From: Bacteroidales bacterium | GTDB lineage: Bacteria; Bacteroidota; Bacteroidia; Bacteroidales; SMBSF39 | Reading direction: 5' to 3' | DNA: 5,257 nucleotides | Assembly: GCA_021107685.1 (NCBI GenBank) | Contig: JAIOSH010000525.1 | Span: 1 to 5,257 of the forward strand | Part shown: piece by piece, positions 1 through 5,257 of the stretch | How positions within the stretch are numbered: position 1 is the first letter of the stretch | How the letters are laid out: every line of letters begins with the position of its first letter | The notes under the pieces: model-generated | Databases searched by the model: none | Seen by the model: only the letters and a program-made list of their open reading frames with translations | What the model was told of the DNA's origin: nothing | Translations under genes and position numbers: made by a program

Positions 1-168
1 AAAGGTACATATTGGTTTGCTATACTATCATATTGTTTATAATCATTTAAGAACCTTAAATGTTCAAGTTTATAAATCATATCCTTTTTTCTTTTTCATA
101 TTCACAAACCCAACAATCTCCGATATAAAACATCTTTCCCTTTTTTATTAAATTGTAACCAAATTGAG
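1..168 (-). pseudogene. Possible decayed coding remnant downstream of the truncated membrane gene
   Basis: On the minus strand, beyond the stop of the 93-residue ORF, protein-like sequence continues in two other frames. One frame is readable from about 217 down to a TGA at 77-79. After the first ORF stops it includes FGYNLIKKGKMFYIGDCW and then VCEYEKEK. A second frame takes over at an A-rich run near 84-95 and reads MIYKLEHLRFLNDYKQYDS from 80 to the window edge without a stop. A one-base change in the A-run would join these two pieces. I do not recognise the product. It may be a later part of the same glycosyltransferase-like gene after an internal deletion, or a separate broken gene. In AT-rich DNA such open stretches can also occur by chance, so this call is tentative. 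Confidence 0.3.
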
Positions 169-450
169 TTAATATCCTAAAATTAAAATAATATAATGGG
201 TAATTGATTCTGACCATAATAATGAAAATCCCAAACCTTTATAAAACAATTGACCGATTAATGGGATAATTGAACCTACCCTGTCCTGATTCCAAAAATA
301 AATATCATTAGGTAATTTGAAATAGTGAAGCATTAAAACAGTAACTCCATCATCAGAATTAAAAAGAGGATAAAAAATTGATGAAAAGAGTAAAAAGGAC
401 AAAATTATTATTGTCGATATGATCAAATATATTAACAATTGCCTTATCAT
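169..450 (-). CDS. N-terminal fragment of a polytopic membrane protein, probably GT-C type glycosyltransferase (truncated)
   Basis: This ORF encodes 93 residues. A strong hydrophobic helix spans about residues 5-27. An outward loop follows with NSDDG (31-35) and WNQDRVGS (53-60), and a second hydrophobic stretch begins near residue 83 and is cut by the stop codon at residue 93. One membrane helix followed by a loop with paired acidic residues is the usual start of GT-C fold glycosyltransferases (ArnT/PMT/GT39-like), where the loop aspartate is catalytic. Those proteins normally have several hundred residues and ten or more helices, so this is a fragment and unlikely to be active. The family assignment is inferred from topology and the DD loop, not from a full domain. 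The ATG at 450 lies just downstream of a chance-level TATTTTTG match (462-469). The gene follows the acyl-CoA dehydrogenase on the same strand after an 81-nt gap, with no evident functional link. Confidence 0.5.
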   Translation of the reverse strand: MIRQLLIYLIISTIIILSFLLFSSIFYPLFNSDDGVTVLMLHYFKLPNDIYFWNQDRVGSIIPLIGQLFYKGLGFSLLWSESITHYIILILGY

Positions 451-531
451 TAATTATCAGACAAAAATATTTTGAAATAAAAAAAGATAAAAGTAATACC
501 TGTTTTTTTCATCCAAAAGAATAATAATCAA

Positions 532-2316
532 TTAAAAATTATACCTGTTATCTTCAATAAGTTTATCGGCAATTCTTCTTCTTGCATTTTTTACATTAAC
601 AGGAGCCTGTTTTGTAAAATAATCTATCCTTCTCAGCATTATCTTTTGTTCTTCTCCTTCTGCAAAGGAATTAACAGCATCAATACCCGATTTATAAATA
701 ATGCCTGCTGCATCATAAACAAATACATCTAAAATATCTTTATAAATCATGATTGCTTCTTCACCTTTCATCTGTTCTAATTTTTCAACTCTGAGTAGTG
801 TTGATTCAGCAGAATACACCTGCATAATTATATCGGAAATATTAAATAGTATCTCTTGTTCTGTAACCAATTGTCTTTTAAATTTTTCGGAAACAACTCC
901 TAATAGTAAAAGAACTGCCTTTTTAAAATTCTTTATATATAATTTCTTTTCATCATAATAGCTTAAGCCAGAATAGTCCTGTTCAAGGTTTTCTGATAAT
1001 TCATTAATTATATAATTAGCATACCTTATTACATCAAAACCTTCTTTAAGGGCTTTTTTAATAGTAGTATCAACGACTAATAACCTGTTAATTTCATTAG
1101 TACCTTCAAATATCCTGTTTATTCTTGAATCGCGATAAGCCCTGTCAATATCTGTTTCTGCTGAAAATCCCATTCCACCGAAAATCTGAACAGCTTCGTC
1201 AACAACAAAATTAAGTGCTTCAGAGCCAAATACCTTTAAGAACGCTGCCTCAATAGCATATTGTGCAATTCCCTCAATAGTTGCTTTTCCTTTTTTTTTG
1301 CCTTCATTTAGATTATTTTGAATTGTTTCGTCAATATTTTTACTTACCCTGTAAACCGAAGATTCAGTAACAAAAGTCCTTATCACCTGTTCGGCTAACT
1401 TATATTTTATAGCACCGAAATTTGAAATTTGTGAACCAAACTGTTTTCTTTCATTAGCATAATTTACTGATTGGGTTATTGCCCTTTTTGCAGCACCTAA
1501 AACAGTACCACCGAGCTTTATCCTTCCCATGTGCAGAATATTCAATGCAATCCTGAAACCTTCACCTCTTTTACCAAGCAGGTTCTCAACAGGTACTTTA
1601 CAGTCATTATAAAAAACTTGCACGGTTGAAGAGCCTTTTATCCCCATTTTTTTTTCTTCGGGATTAATAGTAACACCGGGGAATTTTCTTTCAACAATAA
1701 AAGCACTTAAAACCCTGTCATTATCAATTTTTGCAAATACAGTCTGAACATCAGCAAAACCACCATTAGTGATCCACATTTTCTGACCATTAAGAATATA
1801 ATGTTTACCATCTTCAGATAATACAGCCTTTGTTTTACCGGAATTTGCATCAGATCCGGCATTTGGTTCGGTAAGGCAATAAGCTGCCACTAATTCTCCT
1901 GAAACTAATTTATGAATATATTTATTTTTTTGCTCCTCGTTTCCGTAATAAAGAATCGGGAGTGTGCCAATACCGGTATGAGCTGAATATGCAACAGAAT
2001 ATGAATAACCTGAACCCATAGACTCACTTGCAAGCATTGATGTTACAAATGATTGATCAAAACCATCATATTCTTCAGGTACTGATATTCCTAACAAACC
2101 TAATTCGCCTGCTTTGGCTATAAGATTTCTCATTAAACCATCTTCCTGTTGGTCTATTCTTTCTAAAATCGGAAAAATTTCTGCTTCAAGAAAATCTTTA
2201 CAGGTTTGTGCTATCATTTGCTGTTCTTCATCAAACTCTTCAGGAATGAAAATATCTCTTGCATCGGTTTCTTTAATAAGAAATTCACCGCCTTTTAAAA
2301 CTTTTTTATTTCCCAT
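532..2316 (-). CDS. Acyl-CoA dehydrogenase, long VLCAD/FadE-like form
   Basis: This is a complete 594-residue FAD-dependent acyl-CoA dehydrogenase. It catalyses the first step of fatty-acid beta-oxidation, oxidising acyl-CoA to trans-2-enoyl-CoA and passing electrons to electron-transfer flavoprotein. The helical N-terminal domain covers about residues 25-145. The beta domain opens with the family signature LTEPNAGSDANSG (148-160), and the FAD-contacting WITNGG is at 181-186. The C-terminal helical domain carries ERKQFG (289-294), the second signature QIFGGMGF...DIDRAYRDSR (377-398) and FEGTNEINR (403-411), in which E404 matches the catalytic base of VLCAD and MCAD. Residues from about 430 to 594 form an extra helical region, as in VLCAD and the Bacillus long FadE proteins, which suits long-chain substrates. 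The ATG at 2316 is chosen because it sits about 20 nt after the predicted transcription start. Etf genes are not visible here. No defect is seen. The chain-length preference is inferred. Confidence 0.95.
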   Translation of the reverse strand: MGNKKVLKGGEFLIKETDARDIFIPEEFDEEQQMIAQTCKDFLEAEIFPILERIDQQEDGLMRNLIAKAGELGLLGISVPEEYDGFDQSFVTSMLASESMGSGYSYSVAYSAHTGIGTLPILYYGNEEQKNKYIHKLVSGELVAAYCLTEPNAGSDANSGKTKAVLSEDGKHYILNGQKMWITNGGFADVQTVFAKIDNDRVLSAFIVERKFPGVTINPEEKKMGIKGSSTVQVFYNDCKVPVENLLGKRGEGFRIALNILHMGRIKLGGTVLGAAKRAITQSVNYANERKQFGSQISNFGAIKYKLAEQVIRTFVTESSVYRVSKNIDETIQNNLNEGKKKGKATIEGIAQYAIEAAFLKVFGSEALNFVVDEAVQIFGGMGFSAETDIDRAYRDSRINRIFEGTNEINRLLVVDTTIKKALKEGFDVIRYANYIINELSENLEQDYSGLSYYDEKKLYIKNFKKAVLLLLGVVSEKFKRQLVTEQEILFNISDIIMQVYSAESTLLRVEKLEQMKGEEAIMIYKDILDVFVYDAAGIIYKSGIDAVNSFAEGEEQKIMLRRIDYFTKQAPVNVKNARRRIADKLIEDNRYNF

Positions 2317-2341
2317 TTTAATAAATTTTTATTTTAGGCTG

Positions 2342-2372
2342 CAAATTTATAATAAGGTAATCAGAAAACAAA
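2342..2372 (-). promoter_or_regulatory. Bacteroidota-type promoter of the acyl-CoA dehydrogenase gene
   Basis: Read on the minus strand, TTTG (complement of 2369-2372) is followed by exactly 19 nt and then TAAATTTG (complement of 2342-2349). This fits the Bacteroidota primary sigma-factor consensus of a -33 TTTG and a -7 TAnnTTTG. Transcription would start near 2335-2338, which leaves a leader of about 20 nt before the ATG at 2316. The promoter lies in the divergent gap between this gene and the first tandem paralogue. The TTTG is part of a T-run, so that half is weaker evidence than the -7 box. Confidence 0.65.
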
Positions 2373-2428
2373 AAAAACCGGGAAATTGTATTTAAATAAA
2401 ACTTAATTTAGGGTTACCTTTTCAATTT

Positions 2429-2463
2429 TTTGGGAATATAAAAATTAAATAAGATTAATTTAA
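2429..2463 (+). promoter_or_regulatory. Weak candidate promoter for the first tandem paralogue
   Basis: TTTG at 2429-2432 is followed after 23 nt by TAATTTAA (2456-2463), which matches six of the eight positions of the TAnnTTTG box. The spacing is at the long end, and the surrounding AT-rich sequence makes chance matches likely. A start site near 2470 would give a very short leader to the ATG at 2484. It is listed because no better match was found upstream of this gene. Confidence 0.25.
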
Positions 2464-2483
2464 CAAGCAAAATTCTTATTAAA

Positions 2484-3218
2484 ATGTTAGATAACCAAAA
2501 TTTAATCTTAAGTGTATCATTAATATTTCTATGTGTATTATTATTTGTATTTCATCAACAAATAAGACTTTTCTTGCTTAGAGTCTTCTATGGTAAATAT
2601 AATTATTATTATGGAAAATTATATGATCAAATTTATTTTAAAAGATTTGACAGGATTTGTGTTGATAATGAGTATATACAACAGTATAACCAAATTTTAT
2701 CAATGCGTAATAATTACCGTAATTATATTACGGATAATCAAATAAGTTTTTCCAGTATTCCATATTTGACAAAATTTAAAAATGTATTAAAACAAAAAGG
2801 AAGACCGCGTAGATATAATATTGCAAAAATCGGCACATCAGTATTAAAAAGATTAGAATATATTGATAGTGTGAGAGATGCAGATTTAAAAGTTTCATAT
2901 TATTTTGTTGATGGTGTATTATTTATGGGAGAATATATGTTTTCAGACGTTAAAGAAATTGAAGGTCTCAATATACCTAAATTTATGATAAAAAAATATC
3001 TTAATTCCGATTTTGCAAATGAAAATATATTTTATATTCAGCATAAACCGAATTCCTTAATCTATTTTGAAAATAACGGGTTAAACCTATCAATAAAATA
3101 TCTATATACAAACGGTTCACCAATTAAAAAGGCTATTTCTCAACATTTTGAAAATATAAAAAATAATGAACTTGTCATGGATAAGAATTTGAAAATTAAA
3201 ATGAATAACCTTTTTTGA
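2484..3218 (+). CDS. Membrane-anchored protein of unknown function, tandem paralogue A
   Basis: I do not recognise this 244-residue protein. One hydrophobic helix (about residues 7-23) is followed by a basic, aromatic stretch ending in FYGKY (35-39). There is no lipobox or obvious cleavage site, so it is most simply a single-pass anchored protein. The soluble part carries the blocks shared with the two downstream genes: SIPYLTKF (91-98), KGRP (105-108), YYFVDGVLFMGEYMF (139-153), FYI (183-185) and IYFENNG (193-199). A lysine-rich tail runs from about 215 to 244. It is the most divergent of the three. It lacks the LIHHI and FDTDI blocks that the other two share, and it has KGRP and ENNG where they have KGKP and GDNG. 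It is divergent from the acyl-CoA dehydrogenase gene (167-nt gap) and is followed after 79 nt by paralogue B. There is no Shine-Dalgarno sequence at the ATG. The function is unknown. Confidence 0.85.
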   Translation: MLDNQNLILSVSLIFLCVLLFVFHQQIRLFLLRVFYGKYNYYYGKLYDQIYFKRFDRICVDNEYIQQYNQILSMRNNYRNYITDNQISFSSIPYLTKFKNVLKQKGRPRRYNIAKIGTSVLKRLEYIDSVRDADLKVSYYFVDGVLFMGEYMFSDVKEIEGLNIPKFMIKKYLNSDFANENIFYIQHKPNSLIYFENNGLNLSIKYLYTNGSPIKKAISQHFENIKNNELVMDKNLKIKMNNLF

Positions 3219-3261
3219 AATTTTCTAAATAAATTTATAAATTAATACTGAAATTATTCTT

Positions 3262-3269
3262 TAAATTTG
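3262..3269 (+). promoter_or_regulatory. Candidate -7 box upstream of paralogue B
   Basis: TAAATTTG is an exact match to the Bacteroidota TAnnTTTG box, 28 nt before the ATG at 3298. It would give a leader of roughly 20 nt, as for the acyl-CoA dehydrogenase gene. No clear TTTG is present at the -33 distance, so the support is one box only. If real, paralogue B can be transcribed independently of paralogue A. Confidence 0.4.
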
Positions 3270-3297
3270 ACACCTGATTAAAATATTTATTTGCATT

Positions 3298-3978
3298 ATG
3301 TCAACAATTCAGATAATAGGATTAGTCCTAATCTTAATTATAATATTTTTAATTATTTTTTCATTAAAAAAAATTAAGTTATATATAATACAAATATTTC
3401 ATGGTAAATACAGCTATAAATATGTTAGTCGTTTTAAGCATTATACCAATACAAGCCCTTTCCCCCGTTGTTATAAAGATGATCTGATTCATCATATTAT
3501 AATGTTCAAAAAAAGAGATAAAAATTCAAAAATTTATAAAACCGATAATATTATTCAATTTGATAATATACCATTTTTAACTGATTATAAAAAATTTACA
3601 GCAATTAAAGGAAAACCCCAATGTTTTAATGCTTTTATAATAGATAATGATGAGGTCAGGGTAATTGGATATAACCAATCTAAGTTCGATACAGATATAT
3701 TAACATTATATTATTTTATAAATAATGTTTTTTTTATGGGAGAATATATAATCAATAATATAACAAAGATAAACACAGAAAATATTTCAAAAATTATCCT
3801 TAATAAATATTTTAAACAATCAATTGAAAATAGCAATAGTTTTTATATTGAGAATACAAATGATACAACTATATATTTTGGTGATAATGGATTTTCATTG
3901 TTTATTAAATATTTTTACTTAAAAAACACACAAATCAACGATTATATTGATAAATATTTAGAAACTACTTATTTTTAA
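3298..3978 (+). CDS. Membrane-anchored protein of unknown function, tandem paralogue B
   Basis: This 226-residue protein is clearly homologous to the next gene. By hand alignment there are about 67 identities over roughly 116 columns from KGKP to the C-terminal region. A very hydrophobic helix spans about residues 5-22 and is followed by KK and then FHGKY (34-38). The soluble domain shows NTSPFP (51-56), LIHHI (63-67), IPFLTDYK (91-98), KGKP (104-107), FDTDI (130-134), FFMGEY (145-150), FYIE (182-185) and IYFGDNGFSL (192-201). It is the shortest of the three and ends soon after the last block, without the charged tail of its neighbours. Strands and helices alternate in a pattern like a small alpha/beta domain, but I cannot assign a known family. 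The ATG is chosen because it places the helix at the N-terminus, as in the paralogues. The function is unknown. Confidence 0.85.
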   Translation: MSTIQIIGLVLILIIIFLIIFSLKKIKLYIIQIFHGKYSYKYVSRFKHYTNTSPFPRCYKDDLIHHIIMFKKRDKNSKIYKTDNIIQFDNIPFLTDYKKFTAIKGKPQCFNAFIIDNDEVRVIGYNQSKFDTDILTLYYFINNVFFMGEYIINNITKINTENISKIILNKYFKQSIENSNSFYIENTNDTTIYFGDNGFSLFIKYFYLKNTQINDYIDKYLETTYF

Positions 3979-4198
3979 TATTTCATTTTCTAATATTGGA
4001 ACAATTTTCCGATATTGGATATTATTATCAGATTTCGGATTTTTTTATTATTTAATAATATTTTTTTATATCAATGATTTACTTTGTGATACCTATCTGA
4101 TATTAAATATATGTTAATGGCACATTAATTGATATGTAGATTTATTTAATATATACTGAACTCAAAAAAAATATAATTTTTTTAAACCTTAATAAGAT
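3979..4198. other. 220-nt AT-rich gap between paralogues B and C with short repeats
   Basis: No gene is seen here. ATATTGGA occurs twice (3993-4000 and 4012-4019), and TCCGATATTGGA (4008-4019) is nearly self-complementary. A perfect AT palindrome lies at 4046-4060 and is followed by a seven-T run. No convincing TAnnTTTG box is present before paralogue C. TAGATTTA (4137-4144) is the nearest, with one mismatch. The gap is nearly three times the length of that between A and B, so C may have its own transcription unit. Confidence 0.4.
4046..4067 (+). terminator. Weak possible terminator after paralogue B
   Basis: TATTATT and AATAATA (4046-4052 and 4054-4060) are inverted around a single T and are followed by seven T's. 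The stem is all A-T, and a usable loop would shorten it to about five pairs, so it would be weak. It is listed only because of its position about 70 nt after the paralogue B stop codon. Confidence 0.2.
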
Positions 4199-4945
4199 AT
4201 GCAAGTTAAATTATTCATTTGGTTAGCTTTAATAGTAATACTATTATTATTTTTCTTCTCTTATTATAAGAGAATTATTTTATTTTTAAGCCAGGTTATT
4301 TTCGGAAAATATAGCTTTAAGTTTCTGTGTATATACAGATATTTCAAAAATACAAGACCTTATCCGCCTAGTATATATGATGAATTAATACACCATATAT
4401 TTCTGTTTAAGAATAAAAAAAACGGAACAACAAATTATTATTCTTATTCAAATATTCAGTTTAAAGAAGCTTCTTTTAACAGCAGCTTTAAGGAATTAAT
4501 AAAGAAAAAAGGCAAACCTAATTATTTTAATGCAGATATAATTAATAATAATTCAGAAGTGAAAATTGTTGGTTATAAAGAAAAATTATTTGATACGGAT
4601 ATAAAAGCAATATACTTTTTTGTTGACAATTTATTTTTTATGGGTGAGTATATGTTTGAAGATATTAAAAAAATAAATATTGAAAATTTATCAAGAAATA
4701 TTCTTAACAAATATATAAATTCTTATCAGAAGAATAAAAATGATTTTTATATTGAAGGTGCAAACAATACAATGATTTATTTCGGCGATAATGGATTTTC
4801 ATTATATATTAAATTTTTTCATACGGAAAATCAAATTATAAATTCCTACCTTGATAAAGTTAATACTATAAAGAATAATTCACAAATATATAAAAAAGAA
4901 AAAATACAGGAAGAAGTAGTACTTAACTATGATTTAGCTTTATAA
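4199..4945 (+). CDS. Membrane-anchored protein of unknown function, tandem paralogue C
   Basis: This 248-residue protein is the closest relative of paralogue B. The N-terminal helix (about residues 5-22) is followed by YYKR and IFGKY (34-38). The same blocks then appear in the same order and at nearly the same positions: NTRPYP (51-56), LIHHI (63-67), KGKP (104-107), FDTDI (131-135), FFMGEYMF (146-153), FYIE (183-186) and IYFGDNGFSL (193-202). It differs from B mainly in a charged, lysine- and glutamate-rich tail (about 220-248). The strict order and spacing show that B and C arose by tandem duplication of a complete gene. The stop codon lies 97 nt from the stop of the convergent clpC, with a dispersed repeat between. 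There is no signal cleavage site, catalytic triad or metal-binding pattern that I can point to. The function is unknown. Confidence 0.85.
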   Translation: MQVKLFIWLALIVILLLFFFSYYKRIILFLSQVIFGKYSFKFLCIYRYFKNTRPYPPSIYDELIHHIFLFKNKKNGTTNYYSYSNIQFKEASFNSSFKELIKKKGKPNYFNADIINNNSEVKIVGYKEKLFDTDIKAIYFFVDNLFFMGEYMFEDIKKINIENLSRNILNKYINSYQKNKNDFYIEGANNTMIYFGDNGFSLYIKFFHTENQIINSYLDKVNTIKNNSQIYKKEKIQEEVVLNYDLAL

Positions 4946-5042
4946 TATTGAGTCCACTCCAAAAAGGTGTATTTCATCATTGCGAACGGAGTGAAGCAAT
5001 CTCAATCTTCTGTCTTCCGACTTGCCATTTAGGGTGTAAGAT
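4946..5042. repeat. Intergenic dispersed-repeat block with a small inverted repeat
   Basis: The block fills the gap between the two convergent genes and is visibly less AT-rich than its surroundings. Its core, CATTGCGAACGGAGTGAAGC (4978-4997), followed by AATCTC, has the form of a short extragenic repeat I recall as scattered through many Bacteroidota and other genomes. ATTGC (4979-4983) and GCAAT (4996-5000) can pair around a 12-nt loop. CACTCC (4955-4960) is also complementary to GGAGTG (4988-4993), and GAGTCCACTC (4950-4959) has inverted ends. Only one copy lies in this window, so the repeat nature rests on recognition rather than on a second copy seen here. It could act as a structured 3' end for either convergent transcript. 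Confidence 0.6.
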
Positions 5043-5257
5043 TTACTTGTTATTTGTCTTTTCTACTTTATCAGGCTTAGCAGGTTTTGAAATTTTAATA
5101 TTAATTTCCTCTTTTTTATCATTATAATCTACATTAATAATATCACCTTCAGATAATTTAGATTTAATTAATTCTTCGGCTAAGGGGTCTTCAATATATT
5201 TTTGTAATGCACGTTTGAGAGGACGTGCTCCAAATTGGGCATCCCAACCTTTTTCAA
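5043..5257 (-). CDS. clpC: ATP-dependent Clp protease ATP-binding subunit ClpC, C-terminal part
   Basis: The last 70 residues of a Hsp100/Clp AAA+ unfoldase are present. The gene continues beyond the right edge of the window. GWDAQFGARPLKRALQKYI is the start of the D2-small domain, with the sensor-2 arginine in GAR, and EDPLAEELI follows. This wording (GARPLKRA.QKYIEDPLAEE) is typical of ClpC, whereas ClpB usually has a different sequence after GARPLKR. After the domain comes EGDIINVDY and a lysine-rich tail of about 20 residues. ClpC uses ATP to unfold substrates and feed them to the ClpP peptidase in the cytoplasm. The peptidase-docking loop lies outside the window, so pairing with ClpP is assumed from the family. 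The gene is convergent with paralogue C. Confidence 0.9.
   Translation of the reverse strand, partial: EKGWDAQFGARPLKRALQKYIEDPLAEELIKSKLSEGDIINVDYNDKKEEINIKISKPAKPDKVEKTNNK

Noticed and set aside
77..217. 46-residue minus-strand frame as an independent small gene
   Set aside because: Its first part overlaps the better-supported membrane fragment in another frame. Only the portion after 168 looks protein-like, so it is reported as part of the decayed remnant.
749..958. 69-residue plus-strand open frame
   Set aside because: It lies entirely antisense to the acyl-CoA dehydrogenase, is serine- and cysteine-rich as mirror frames usually are, and has no recognisable domain.
2114..2395. 93-residue plus-strand open frame over the 5' end of the dehydrogenase gene
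   Set aside because: Most of it is antisense to conserved dehydrogenase codons and the rest runs through the promoter region. Its composition is that of a mirror frame.
3232..3243. Perfect palindrome AATTTATAAATT after paralogue A as a terminator or operator
   Set aside because: It is only A and T, has no T-run after it and no usable loop. Such palindromes are expected by chance in this composition.
2922..3749. Direct repeat of TTTATGGGAGAATATAT in paralogues A and B as a mobile-element or recombination site
   Set aside because: Both copies encode the same conserved FMGEY block in frame, so shared coding ancestry explains them.
1..5257. CRISPR array, tRNA or rRNA genes, insertion sequence with transposase
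   Set aside because: No regularly spaced repeats, no cloverleaf-like or rRNA-like segments and no transposase reading frame were found on either strand.

Overview
The window is strongly AT-rich. It looks like a chromosomal piece of a Bacteroidota bacterium, probably an uncultured Bacteroidales-like or related lineage. The support is indirect: low GC, no clear Shine-Dalgarno sequences ahead of the genes, a textbook Bacteroidota housekeeping promoter (TTTG, 19 nt, TAnnTTTG) ahead of the acyl-CoA dehydrogenase, a Bacteroidota-style ClpC tail, and a 'CATTGCGAACGGAGTGAAGC' type dispersed repeat of a kind I recall from such genomes. The species cannot be determined from this sequence.

Layout from left to right. 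Positions 1-450 (minus strand) hold the remains of what looks like a polytopic membrane glycosyltransferase. A good N-terminal piece (450-169) stops abruptly after 93 residues, and protein-like fragments in two other frames follow down to the window edge. Positions 532-2316 (minus) hold an intact 594-residue acyl-CoA dehydrogenase of the long, VLCAD/FadE-like type with all core motifs and the catalytic glutamate. A divergent intergenic region (2317-2483) carries its promoter. Three tandem plus-strand genes follow (2484-3218, 3298-3978, 4199-4945). They are paralogues of one another and encode small proteins, each with a single N-terminal membrane helix and a conserved cytoplasmic or periplasmic domain that I do not recognise. 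After a short dispersed-repeat block (4946-5042) the window ends inside the 3' end of clpC on the minus strand.

Functionally the window is a patchwork. Two core metabolic or proteostasis genes (fatty-acid beta-oxidation and the Clp protease unfoldase) flank an accessory island made of the tandem three-gene family. The decayed glycosyltransferase and the dispersed repeat at the two edges suggest a region that tolerates rearrangement. The three paralogues are the only candidate for something undescribed. Their shared blocks (GKY after the helix, KG[KR]P, FMGEY, FYI, IYFxxNG) show that the whole protein is conserved. Nothing in the sequence fixes their function.
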